Assembly: GCA_022511125.1 (NCBI GenBank)
Contig: JAFLSD010000007.1
Span: forward strand, 1 to 64,000
Direction of reading: 5' to 3'
Source of the DNA: Paramuribaculum sp.
GTDB lineage: Bacteria > Bacteroidota > Bacteroidia > Bacteroidales > Muribaculaceae
Length of the DNA: 64,000 bases
Shown: in pieces, positions 25,185 to 33,949 of the stretch
Layout: every line of letters begins with the position of its first letter
Numbering within the stretch: position 1 is the first letter of the stretch
Notes under the pieces: model-generated
Databases searched by the model: none
Seen by the model: the letters and a program-made list of their open reading frames with translations, nothing else
What the model was told of the DNA's origin: nothing
Program-made: the position numbers and the translations under genes

Positions 25185-26471
25185 ATGAACACGATTAACG
25201 TTATTTCATACTATTGGAACGTATTCGTGACATGGCTCACTTATTACGTTACTTATATCTTCGAAGAGTTCCGCGAATTTTCCACAGTGGTGCAGATAGC
25301 GGCGATAGGCCTGACTTTCTGCATTATTCTTATACTGTGGACACTTGGCAGGCTTATTTATCAATGGTTCAGAAACAGAAGACTCAACAAGGTTTACAAA
25401 CGCCTGGACGAGAGGTTCGGCAACGGTGTGAGGTTTATCTTGTCGCCTGAAACTAAAAATAACATGAACCGTCAGGAGGAACTTCAGGCTCTTGAATTAA
25501 AAGAATCTGATTTGCAAGGTAAAAACATCCTGAAAGATTATCGCGAAAGACTCTGTATGAGCCGGTTGATATATCGGGCGAGAATATCGGAGGAAGCGTC
25601 GCTCAACAGGCGCAAGAACCTTCAAATTCTTCTGAGAATATTTAATCTTCAGGAGTTTCTCGAATATCTCATCAACAAGGATAAAATGAGGCTGAAAACT
25701 GAAGCTCTCCACATGCTCAGAGCCTTTAAGCTTCCCATCAACCCATGGGTGGCAAACCAGTTGATGAATTCGAAGCGCAACCGTGTGCGTCGTCTTGCGA
25801 TGTATGCTTCGATTATGTCGAGTTCAAACATGGACCTTGAATACTTCGAATCAGAGTTCTTCGACGATAATTGTTGTCTGTATGATGAAATTCAGCTTGG
25901 TTATGTGCTCAAACGGCGTAAATCGGCCAGACGAAAGATACCAAATCTTGCAATTCTCGCACTGAAACAGAAAAATCCATCCACTCAGTGTGTTTTCATC
26001 CGGTTGATGCGTCAGTTTAACCAGAAAGAATATTGTTCTGAACTCGAAGAACTGTTTCAGCTCAATAGCGATAGTCAGTTAATTGAGGAGATTTCCCGTA
26101 CATGGGGTTATCTGAAATATGCCGAAGGTGAGGATTTGATGAACGAAGTGCTCCTGACTCAATCGGATGCCACGAAGATAACGATAATGCATTCTCTAAC
26201 TCGTTTAGGCACGGGTCGCAGTCTTGGCACGTTGCTCGACAGTTATCACAACAACGGCGACCCAAAAGTGCGTTACGAAGCGTTGAGGTGCCTCTGGAAC
26301 TATGGAGAGGAGGGTAGAGACAAATATTATGAACTGGAAAGAACCGCTACAGCTGCCGACCGGCCTTTATTCGAGTTCTTCCATAACGATATAACCAAAG
26401 AAGAAATTCCTCTGAGCAAATCCGATGCGTTTAAGCTCGAGTACGGAGAAAATCTTTATACTGTGGTTTAA
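25185..26471 (+). CDS. Membrane-anchored HEAT-like repeat protein
   Basis: This 428-aa protein has an N-terminal membrane helix (about residues 36-60), a basic linker, and a long alpha-helical region. HEAT-like pairs are seen, for example LRLKTEALHMLRAFKLP and DPKVRYEALRCLWNYG near residues 365-380. Helical repeat arrays usually bind proteins. It lies 20 bp before a processive glycosyltransferase, so it probably sits on the cytoplasmic side as a partner or regulator of that synthase. No PilZ or other c-di-GMP motif is visible. Confidence 0.75.
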   Translation: MNTINVISYYWNVFVTWLTYYVTYIFEEFREFSTVVQIAAIGLTFCIILILWTLGRLIYQWFRNRRLNKVYKRLDERFGNGVRFILSPETKNNMNRQEELQALELKESDLQGKNILKDYRERLCMSRLIYRARISEEASLNRRKNLQILLRIFNLQEFLEYLINKDKMRLKTEALHMLRAFKLPINPWVANQLMNSKRNRVRRLAMYASIMSSSNMDLEYFESEFFDDNCCLYDEIQLGYVLKRRKSARRKIPNLAILALKQKNPSTQCVFIRLMRQFNQKEYCSELEELFQLNSDSQLIEEISRTWGYLKYAEGEDLMNEVLLTQSDATKITIMHSLTRLGTGRSLGTLLDSYHNNGDPKVRYEALRCLWNYGEEGRDKYYELERTATAADRPLFEFFHNDITKEEIPLSKSDAFKLEYGENLYTVV

Positions 26472-26491
26472 TTTAACAGATTCAGACAGAT

Positions 26492-27961
26492 ATGTGGGTA
26501 ACGCTATACTTTTTCTTTTCTTACCTCGTGTTTTTCTACACGATAACAGCGATGTTACTATTACTTTATCTGACTGTGATGAGTCTGCGTGCACAGCGGA
26601 ATATTCGCATCAACATTCCCGATGATGATACACTACGGTATATTCTTAAAGGTTCTCCACTTACACCTGCCGTATCGATCATAGCTCCGGCTTTTAACGA
26701 GGAGGTTACCATTATCGACAACGTAAACGCGATGCTCAAGGTTTATTATCCTCGTTTCGACGTTATTGTCGTCAACGACGGCAGTACCGACAAAACACTT
26801 GAGCTGTTGATCGAAGAATATGACTTGCAGGAAATACCGTTTATCGATACCAGAAGAGTGCCTTGTAAACCGATAAAAAGAGTGCTCCGTTCGCGCGATG
26901 AACGTTATCATAACCTGATAGTCGTGGATAAGGAGCACGGTGGCCGTAAGGCCGATGCAGCCAATGCCGGTATAAACATAACCGACAATAAGTATTTCGT
27001 CTGCACAGACGTTGACTGCTATGTGGAACCGATGGCTCTTTACCGCATGATGTGGATTGTTGTAAACAGCCATCTGCCCGTGATCGGAGTAGGAGCTACG
27101 ATGTTGATGGGTAATAACTGCGTGATTGAGGACGGACGAATGATAGAGGCCAATGTCCCGAACAATCCATTGGCAATGTATCAGCAACTCGAGTACATGC
27201 GCTCGTTCCTCATCGGTAAGATGGGATGGTCGTCACATAACGCACTCCCAAATATTTCAGGTGGTTTCGGTCTTTTCGACACTGATGTGGTGGTGAAGTC
27301 AGGAGGGTACGACCCGATGAGCCTTGCGGAAGATATGGACTTGCTTCTTCGTATGGTGACATATATGCACAATACCGGGCAGAAATATCGTCTTGCCCAA
27401 TTGCCGAGGGTGAGCTGTTGGACGGAGGCGCCGTTCTCGCTTCATACGCTCTACCGTCAGCGAGTGCGCTGGGCGCGTGGACTTTGCGAGGTGGTTTCCG
27501 ACCATAAAAAACTATTCTTCAATCCACATTACGGCCCTGTAGGCTATTTCACGTTGCCTTACGTTTTCTTTTTCGAGTTTCTGGCACCTATAATCGAAAT
27601 CGTCGGTTTCGGTTTCATGGTGTGGCTGGTTCTCGTTGGAGCGGTGAATTGGAATACTGCATTCGTAATATTCGGTATGATCTATTTCTTTTCCGTATCG
27701 CTCACGTTCCTTGTGCTTGTTTTCGACTATTCTATGAAGGTGGTGAAGTGGAAAAACACCATCTGGAGTTATATAAAGCTCGCTTTTGCGGGTGCTACCG
27801 AAGCTTTTATATTCCATCCGTTCGTAACAGTGTTTTCTATTATCGGCTACTGGAATTACCTGCGTAACAGCCGTGCAATCTGGACACATATCAAGCGTAA
27901 AGGTTGGAGAAAGACAAAAACTGAAGAAAAAAATGAAAATCAAGACAAAGCAACAGCATAA
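26492..27961 (+). CDS. Processive family 2 glycosyltransferase (polysaccharide synthase)
   Basis: This 489-aa inner-membrane enzyme has the motif set of processive GT2 synthases: NDGSTD (residues 95-100), TDVD (172-175), ED (280-281) and QRVRW (323-327). Membrane helices lie at about 7-30 and in three to four segments between 340 and 460. Relatives polymerise and export cellulose, poly-N-acetylglucosamine or hyaluronan. With a TPR/outer-membrane protein next, it probably makes an exported polysaccharide. The sugar cannot be deduced. It overlaps the next gene by 29 bp. Confidence 0.87.
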   Translation: MWVTLYFFFSYLVFFYTITAMLLLLYLTVMSLRAQRNIRINIPDDDTLRYILKGSPLTPAVSIIAPAFNEEVTIIDNVNAMLKVYYPRFDVIVVNDGSTDKTLELLIEEYDLQEIPFIDTRRVPCKPIKRVLRSRDERYHNLIVVDKEHGGRKADAANAGINITDNKYFVCTDVDCYVEPMALYRMMWIVVNSHLPVIGVGATMLMGNNCVIEDGRMIEANVPNNPLAMYQQLEYMRSFLIGKMGWSSHNALPNISGGFGLFDTDVVVKSGGYDPMSLAEDMDLLLRMVTYMHNTGQKYRLAQLPRVSCWTEAPFSLHTLYRQRVRWARGLCEVVSDHKKLFFNPHYGPVGYFTLPYVFFFEFLAPIIEIVGFGFMVWLVLVGAVNWNTAFVIFGMIYFFSVSLTFLVLVFDYSMKVVKWKNTIWSYIKLAFAGATEAFIFHPFVTVFSIIGYWNYLRNSRAIWTHIKRKGWRKTKTEEKNENQDKATA

Positions 27962-30767
27962 GGGTATATTTTCCTTAGGAGTGTCGGCTCTTCTTCTTTT
28001 GTCGGCTTTTTTAGTATGTTCGTTCCCGACTCAGGCACAGAAGAAAGGGAAGGAAGTGCATACATCGCGTTACTATGCCGGTAGAGCCCAGAACTTTGCC
28101 GATGCAAATTCCTGGGAGGCAGCCAAAAGGGAAATTGATGAAGGCTTGGCACTCTATCCCGAAGATCCCGACTTGCGTTATCTGAACGGAAGATATTATT
28201 ACTATGCCCAGGGAGATCTTCACAATGCCCGTTACAATCTCGTAAAAGCTCTCCAGGAAAACGACCAGCATTTTTTGGCAAGGCGTCTGATGGTAGATGT
28301 CGAAGAAGATGCAGGACGTTATTCAAGCGCAATATGTTATGTTAACGAGTTGCTTGAATTTGAACCGTACGACAGGGATCTATGGCGAAGAAAGATCTAC
28401 TTGTATAATCAGATGGGTAATACCACTGAAGCCGATCAGGCTCTCGATCGTCTGGCTCGTATTTTCCCTAATGATACTGTAGTTCAACGTGACCAGAGCG
28501 TGAGAAACCGTCAGAACTGGAACCACATGGTGCAGACCACAACTCCCCGTGAAACTGCAGCCAACCTTGAACATTATATCGAACTTGATCCTACTAATAT
28601 GGATTATTATCTCAAGCTAATTGATATTTACAGGTTTCTTGGAGAGAACGAAAGAGCTTTCGGAACCGTAAATATGGCTTTGAGGCAGTTCCCTTATAAT
28701 TCTGATCTTGTTCGTCTCGGTTCCGGTATACTTACCCATATGGGGGAATATGTGCGTGCACTTAATTTTCTGCGGGAAAACCGCGTTTCGGGTACGCTAT
28801 ATAACAACGTGCTTGAAGAGGTAGCTAACGACGACCGTATACGAGATCCATACGAGGCTAACGGACGACTGTATGCCCGCACTCATAACCGTGAGGCTCT
28901 TGCATATCTGTTAAACACGTCACTCACTCGCGGCTATTACGACGACGCCAAATATTATCTCACCGAATCGATGAAAATATATGGGGTGACGACGGAACTG
29001 TTGCTTAAAGAATATGCTCTGGAGAAACGTTTCGGAAACGAAGCAAGTCAGATGAGATTACTCCAGCAACTTTATACCACGAATCCCGACAATGAGGAGT
29101 TAAAAGAGGAATATGCGCAGCTGATGTTGAAACTTTCCGGTAAGGAAATGGAGACGGAACAATGGAACGACGCTCTGATACATCTTCGTCGGGCTCTTGA
29201 AATTATCACACCGGAGGCACCGGAATGGCCGGCGGCAATATCGCGACAGATCACTATTCTTGGGAAGTTGGGCAATATGACTGAAGCGCGTGAAATCTAT
29301 AATTACGCTTCGGAGCAGATGCCTTCCGACAGAGAAAGATTTGCTTCGGCTTATGAAGATATAGCTGCAGTCCGTATTAAAGGGCTTATCGAAACCGAGC
29401 GTTATGAGGAAGCACTCAATGAAGCCGAAGCCCTCCTTAGTGTCATTCCAGAAAGCGAAACCGCTCTCAGAGCTTGTATCAATATGAGTCAGACGTTATT
29501 GAAAGATAAACTTTTCTGGCTCTATGCCGATATGGGATATCAGGCATTTCCGGACAATCCGTATTTCATTGTGAAAAAAGCCGTCGCACTCCAACAGCAG
29601 GGCAAGATGGCGGAAGCTCTCGCATTACTCAAACCGAGGGAAGACGGAAATCCTTTCCTGAACTCACAATTGTCTACAGCATTCCAGGGAGTTACCCTCG
29701 ACTGGGTTCAGGAGTTGCTGAAAGATCACATGCCGGAAATTGCACTCGAAATGATCGATACCGCATTGGTGCAGAATCCTCGAAATACTGAGCTTTTGTA
29801 TTGCAAAGGCTTGGCATACGAGCAGTTGCATCAATACGAGAAGGCTTATGAATATCAGTCGAAGAACTACAATCCAAGCAATGCCGAACAGGGGGAATGG
29901 TATCAGCACATGCGTTATTTGCGCTTCCGAGGCTATCGTAATAGAGTGGACGCAAGCTATACTTATGCTGCATACGACACTCGAAGCCTGGGGCTGGGAT
30001 CTGTAGCCCACATGTACTCAATAGCTAACGTTACTTACAGTCGTTTGACACCTAACAATACTTACTCATTCGGAGCTAATTATAAAGGTATCGATGGCTA
30101 TATCGAGGACAATTACTGGAACAGCGGAGGAGTGGGAATTGAGCTCAACGCGCAGTGGGATCATACGTTCAACTACCGTTGGTCGGGTATGATAAGCGGA
30201 TCATGGTCAAATCAATATTTCAATAAGTTCGGAGGAAATATCGGAGTGAATTATTATGCAGGTAACGGTTGGACGCCGGGACTGAAAGCAGGATATCGCC
30301 GAACTCCTCCCACAACTTTCTTTTTCGCCGGAGAAGACGCTGTCACTGAAGAAAACAAGGAATACAATCTCTTCATACTCACTCCTTCGATCGAAAAGGC
30401 ATGGGATAGGGTTCGCACTTCTGTAAATGTCGATCTTAGTCTCTTGCGAAAAAATCTATTCTATAATGTAGGATGGAAAGGAAAACTGTTTATTAACGAA
30501 GATAATATATCGTCGGTTGGTCTTATGGGAAGCTTCGGATCTTTCCCCGAACTTACTTTCTATGATCAGACGGTATTAAGCAATACTGCCAAGACCAACG
30601 TTTCCGTTGGATTCGACTTCCAATATCTGCTAACTAAAAACATGTACTTCGGTCTGAGTGGCGTATGGAATACGTTCTACAATCCTTTGAGAGCTCCTGA
30701 CGGAACTGTGCTCAGAGCCTATAGAAATATTTATGTGCTCACAGGACAGTTACATGTGGCATTCTGA
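27933..30767 (+). CDS. TPR and outer-membrane beta-barrel protein, exopolysaccharide export
   Basis: This 944-aa protein has a signal peptide (cleaved after about SFPTQAQ), a long periplasmic TPR superhelix (about residues 35-690, first repeat YYAGRAQNFADANSWEAAK) and a C-terminal barrel (about 700-944) with aromatic-rich strands like YaiO/PgaA-type domains. The layout matches PgaA, BcsC or NfrA, which guide a polymer across the periplasm and outer membrane. The start at 27933 was chosen because the signal peptide begins there; it overlaps the synthase gene by 29 bp. The barrel call rests on strand pattern and the terminal LTGQLHVAF. Confidence 0.82.
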   Translation: MKIKTKQQHKGIFSLGVSALLLLSAFLVCSFPTQAQKKGKEVHTSRYYAGRAQNFADANSWEAAKREIDEGLALYPEDPDLRYLNGRYYYYAQGDLHNARYNLVKALQENDQHFLARRLMVDVEEDAGRYSSAICYVNELLEFEPYDRDLWRRKIYLYNQMGNTTEADQALDRLARIFPNDTVVQRDQSVRNRQNWNHMVQTTTPRETAANLEHYIELDPTNMDYYLKLIDIYRFLGENERAFGTVNMALRQFPYNSDLVRLGSGILTHMGEYVRALNFLRENRVSGTLYNNVLEEVANDDRIRDPYEANGRLYARTHNREALAYLLNTSLTRGYYDDAKYYLTESMKIYGVTTELLLKEYALEKRFGNEASQMRLLQQLYTTNPDNEELKEEYAQLMLKLSGKEMETEQWNDALIHLRRALEIITPEAPEWPAAISRQITILGKLGNMTEAREIYNYASEQMPSDRERFASAYEDIAAVRIKGLIETERYEEALNEAEALLSVIPESETALRACINMSQTLLKDKLFWLYADMGYQAFPDNPYFIVKKAVALQQQGKMAEALALLKPREDGNPFLNSQLSTAFQGVTLDWVQELLKDHMPEIALEMIDTALVQNPRNTELLYCKGLAYEQLHQYEKAYEYQSKNYNPSNAEQGEWYQHMRYLRFRGYRNRVDASYTYAAYDTRSLGLGSVAHMYSIANVTYSRLTPNNTYSFGANYKGIDGYIEDNYWNSGGVGIELNAQWDHTFNYRWSGMISGSWSNQYFNKFGGNIGVNYYAGNGWTPGLKAGYRRTPPTTFFFAGEDAVTEENKEYNLFILTPSIEKAWDRVRTSVNVDLSLLRKNLFYNVGWKGKLFINEDNISSVGLMGSFGSFPELTFYDQTVLSNTAKTNVSVGFDFQYLLTKNMYFGLSGVWNTFYNPLRAPDGTVLRAYRNIYVLTGQLHVAF

Positions 30768-30794
30768 TAAAGACGAAAGAAAAAGGAGAGATTT

Positions 30795-32516
30795 ATGTTA
30801 AATAAATGCTTGTTTTATTTGGGAGCGATTGCGATGGCTTCAGTTGCATGGAGCTGTACCGGAAAAGTGCTCGCCGATAATTCGAACAGTGCTTTTGAGT
30901 ATCGTGAAATCTATCTACCCGAACACGGGACTGACGAATACGAAGAACTATGTCTCCACAACCTTGACAAAGAGTGGGGTGTATGGGGTCATAATCTCGG
31001 TCAGATTTTACCGGAGAAAGTGTCGCAAACAGTCTATTCGCGCAGTGGCGGAGTGATTCATAAAGAGCAATATTGCTTCAGTTCCAACGAACTGTATGAA
31101 TATATCGAAGACTATATAGATCAGAGCTACGGCATAAATTCGAAAGCGCGTTTTGCCATTCTTCCTAACGACAATCATGTTGTTTGTCTATGTGCCAAAT
31201 GCGTTGCGGCCGGTAATACCCCCAAAGACGCTTCGCCGGCAGTGCTGCATCTGATTAAGCGTCTTGCCCATCGGTTCCCGAATCATATCTTCTTTACTTC
31301 CTATTACGCAAGTACAAAAAGTATTCCTGCAGACAGTCTGCCTGAAAATGCAGGAGTCCTCATAAGTGCCATTGACTTCCCGCTCGCATCAGTGGAAACC
31401 AAGAGCGAGCATGAATTTGAAAATCTTCTGAAAGAATGGTCGGGTAAAACGGACAGGATTTATGTATGGGATTATGTTAATAATTTTGATGATTATTTTA
31501 CTCCCTATCCCGTTTTCGGACCTATGCAACGTCGGTTGAAACTATATAAGGATATTGGTGTTCAAGGAATATTCCTTAACGGAAGCGGAACAGACTACAG
31601 CTCTCTAAGCCGTCTTAAAACCATAGTTCTTGCCTCACTGATGGAAAATCCCGATGCCGATTGGCGTTCTATTCTTCGACAGAAAGCAAAAGAACTCTAT
31701 CCCACAGCCGGCGACATCATAAGCGATTTTATGATAGATCAGGAAGATTTTGTAGAACAAAAGGGCAAGGAACTACCTCTTTATCAGGGCATCTCGGTAG
31801 CTTTAGAAACCTATCTGCCGGCTGATAAGTTCATCGCTTTCCACGATGCTTTGGCTGCAAAAAAAGAACAGGCCTCCGGTGAGGAAAAGGAGGAACTTCG
31901 CACTCTTTACAATGCACTTGAACTGACAAGACTCGAAATGATGAGGAAAAGCGGTGATATAACAGGCTATGAACCTCATCTTGAAAATCTGTTAATGCTT
32001 GAATCGGACGATGACATTCATGTCTACAGTGAAACTTGTTGGACTTTGGATTCCTATGCAAAGGATTACCGCCGCATTGCCGAAGAAGCATCCAAAAGCA
32101 AGGGTAATAAACTTAAGGGTGTAAGACTTCAGGCTCTGAATGCCCTTGATCCCGATTACAATGATATAACCGTCCTGACCGACGGCCTTCTCGGCATGCC
32201 CTCCAATTACCATAACGGTATACTCATCAACTCGCCGGATGAAAAATGGAGTATAGGCATACCACCTGTCGGAGCCCGTACGATAAGAGTCTGGTTGGTG
32301 ACTAATCCTGCGTTTAAGGTAGGATTGCCAAAACGGATCAATCTTCTTTCGGGAGGCAACGTTTTGGGTTCGATAGTGCCTGAACAATCAGGCGAGAAGG
32401 TAGGGCATACGTATGTCGATTTTAATGTTCCCCCCGGAGTCGGTACATTGACCTTGACGCTGGCTAAAGACAAGGAAGTCCGCTCGATGTCCGTAGAAGA
32501 AATTGAAGCTTTTTAA
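30795..32516 (+). CDS. DUF4838 domain lipoprotein
   Basis: This 573-aa protein has a lipoprotein signal (lipobox AWSC, Cys21). A central region fits DUF4838, with the cysteine pair in VCLCAKC and the IYVWDYVNNF and GIFLNGSG blocks. A C-terminal beta domain spans about residues 440-573. DUF4838 proteins resemble TIM-barrel glycoside hydrolases and are often found in glycan loci. In this operon it could trim or modify the polymer, as BcsZ or PgaB do in other systems; this is inferred. It is 27 bp after the export gene. Confidence 0.78.
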   Translation: MLNKCLFYLGAIAMASVAWSCTGKVLADNSNSAFEYREIYLPEHGTDEYEELCLHNLDKEWGVWGHNLGQILPEKVSQTVYSRSGGVIHKEQYCFSSNELYEYIEDYIDQSYGINSKARFAILPNDNHVVCLCAKCVAAGNTPKDASPAVLHLIKRLAHRFPNHIFFTSYYASTKSIPADSLPENAGVLISAIDFPLASVETKSEHEFENLLKEWSGKTDRIYVWDYVNNFDDYFTPYPVFGPMQRRLKLYKDIGVQGIFLNGSGTDYSSLSRLKTIVLASLMENPDADWRSILRQKAKELYPTAGDIISDFMIDQEDFVEQKGKELPLYQGISVALETYLPADKFIAFHDALAAKKEQASGEEKEELRTLYNALELTRLEMMRKSGDITGYEPHLENLLMLESDDDIHVYSETCWTLDSYAKDYRRIAEEASKSKGNKLKGVRLQALNALDPDYNDITVLTDGLLGMPSNYHNGILINSPDEKWSIGIPPVGARTIRVWLVTNPAFKVGLPKRINLLSGGNVLGSIVPEQSGEKVGHTYVDFNVPPGVGTLTLTLAKDKEVRSMSVEEIEAF

Positions 32517-32536
32517 TGTTCAGTCTGTTTGACCTA

Positions 32537-33115
32537 ATGAAGACTACTATAAGAAACTATTTTTTATTGCCCTTGTCGGCAGCTTTGTTCTGTTTCGTGT
32601 CTTGTGACAAGGAACTGAGACCCGCTGCGGTTGAGATTGTTGATCCGGTGCGTCATTATTATCCCGTCGTCCAGGGGGAACTCATGCCTATCACATACGA
32701 AATCGAAAATACTTCCGACGAACCGTTGGTGATTCAGGAAATACAGACTACATGTGGATGTATCATCCCCGGCGATGATCTTCCTATTGTCGTGCTTCCC
32801 AAAAAGACCGGTAAGATCCACTTGACATACAACACTACGAAAAATACAGGCGCGGTTGATCACTATATCTGGCTTTACGGAAACTTCACCGATTCTAATT
32901 ATCGAGAATTGAATTTCGATACAAACGTTGTCCCCCCGGCAGATTATACGCGTGATTACGAACAACTCTATCACGAACACACAACCAGGTCCGGCTCGTT
33001 GCGTGACTTTATCGACGGATTCTCTTATGAAAAAGGCTATTATACCAATGAAGGCGATCCGCGTGCGATAGAACGACAGAAAACCCAACGCAAAGCCGAC
33101 GAATTGGCTTTCTGA
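32537..33115 (+). CDS. DUF1573 domain lipoprotein
   Basis: This 192-aa protein has a signal ending in a lipobox (FVSC) and an Ig-like DUF1573 domain with the marker cysteines in TTCGCI. The domain is common in Bacteroidetes secreted proteins of unknown role. A start at 32516 would overlap the preceding stop (TAATG) and add seven residues; 32537 gives a better signal peptide. The C-terminal ~50 residues are charged and helical. It is the last gene of the exopolysaccharide-like operon and converges on recO 11 bp away with no clear terminator. Confidence 0.78.
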   Translation: MKTTIRNYFLLPLSAALFCFVSCDKELRPAAVEIVDPVRHYYPVVQGELMPITYEIENTSDEPLVIQEIQTTCGCIIPGDDLPIVVLPKKTGKIHLTYNTTKNTGAVDHYIWLYGNFTDSNYRELNFDTNVVPPADYTRDYEQLYHEHTTRSGSLRDFIDGFSYEKGYYTNEGDPRAIERQKTQRKADELAF

Positions 33116-33126
33116 CGTTAACACAC

Positions 33127-33840
33127 TTAAAACAAAGAAGCGAGCACGGGCAGCGATTTCAAAGGATGGATGGGAAAATCGTGAAGCTCGTAATAACGGA
33201 TTATCGACTCGAGAATTTCATATCTCTGCCCACGGCTCAGTTTGAGGAGATGCATCGTACGATATCCCAAACGCTCGAGCTGAGTCAGAAGTGACGCACT
33301 CTCAGCAGGCAGATAGTCGGAGTGAAGAGGAGCCGTCTTTCTGAATATAGCATCTTTCATATCGAATATATCGCCTGTTGAATATGAACCGGTATCGGGT
33401 GCGATTCCGAAGAAATCTGCCAGACGATATAAGAACATTATGTGGAAATTGCCTATTCTATCCGTTGGAAGAACTTCAAGAAGTTTGATAGACTCAACCA
33501 TAAAATCAAACAGACGGTGATCGGGTTCGGGATGCCGGAGGAGAGATGATAAAACCTCCGACAGAAAGAGAGCCAAAGTCTGTTTGACGGGGTTGGTAAT
33601 CAGACTATAAGCGGCAAAAATAGGGCGAGGTTCTTTTATACGTCCGAATTCTCTCCCCGGAATAGTCTCCACCACTCCCTCAATCGGGAAAAGAGGCTGA
33701 AACATCGCTCTGCGACGGGCTATCCCTTTCCCGCTCCCTTCCGGTATCAGGAATGCCAATCTGCCGCTATCACGGGTATAAGCCGATAGAATGGAATGTT
33801 TATCGGAATAACGTATTATTCTTAACGGAATTAACTGCAT
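33127..33840 (-). CDS. recO: DNA repair protein RecO
   Basis: This 237-aa protein fits RecO, which with RecF and RecR loads RecA on SSB-coated gaps. The N-terminal OB-fold (MQLIPLRIIRYSDKHSILSAYTRDSG) and the helical central region (PVKQTLALFLSEVLSSLLR) match the Bacteroidetes form, which lacks the C-terminal zinc cysteines. An ORF extension to 34008 overlaps the yfhO-like promoter and is not part of the protein. Confidence 0.88.
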   Translation of the reverse strand: MQLIPLRIIRYSDKHSILSAYTRDSGRLAFLIPEGSGKGIARRRAMFQPLFPIEGVVETIPGREFGRIKEPRPIFAAYSLITNPVKQTLALFLSEVLSSLLRHPEPDHRLFDFMVESIKLLEVLPTDRIGNFHIMFLYRLADFFGIAPDTGSYSTGDIFDMKDAIFRKTAPLHSDYLPAESASLLTQLERLGYRTMHLLKLSRGQRYEILESIIRYYELHDFPIHPLKSLPVLASLF

Positions 33841-33891
33841 TCTTAACTTTCGTGTCTCTGAAGACAAAATTACTAAATAACTGCATAATGT

Positions 33892-33922
33892 TTTGTCCTG
33901 TAGCTTTAATTTTGTAGTTTTG
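33892..33922 (+). promoter_or_regulatory. Promoter region of the yfhO-like gene
   Basis: Two back-to-back -7 boxes, TAATTTTG (33907-33914) and TAGTTTTG (33915-33922), follow a TTTG at 33892-33895. The TTTG is 19 bp from the second box. The start codon is at 33950. Confidence 0.65.
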
Positions 33923-33949
33923 AAGAAAATTTCTACAAACGTCCCCGAA

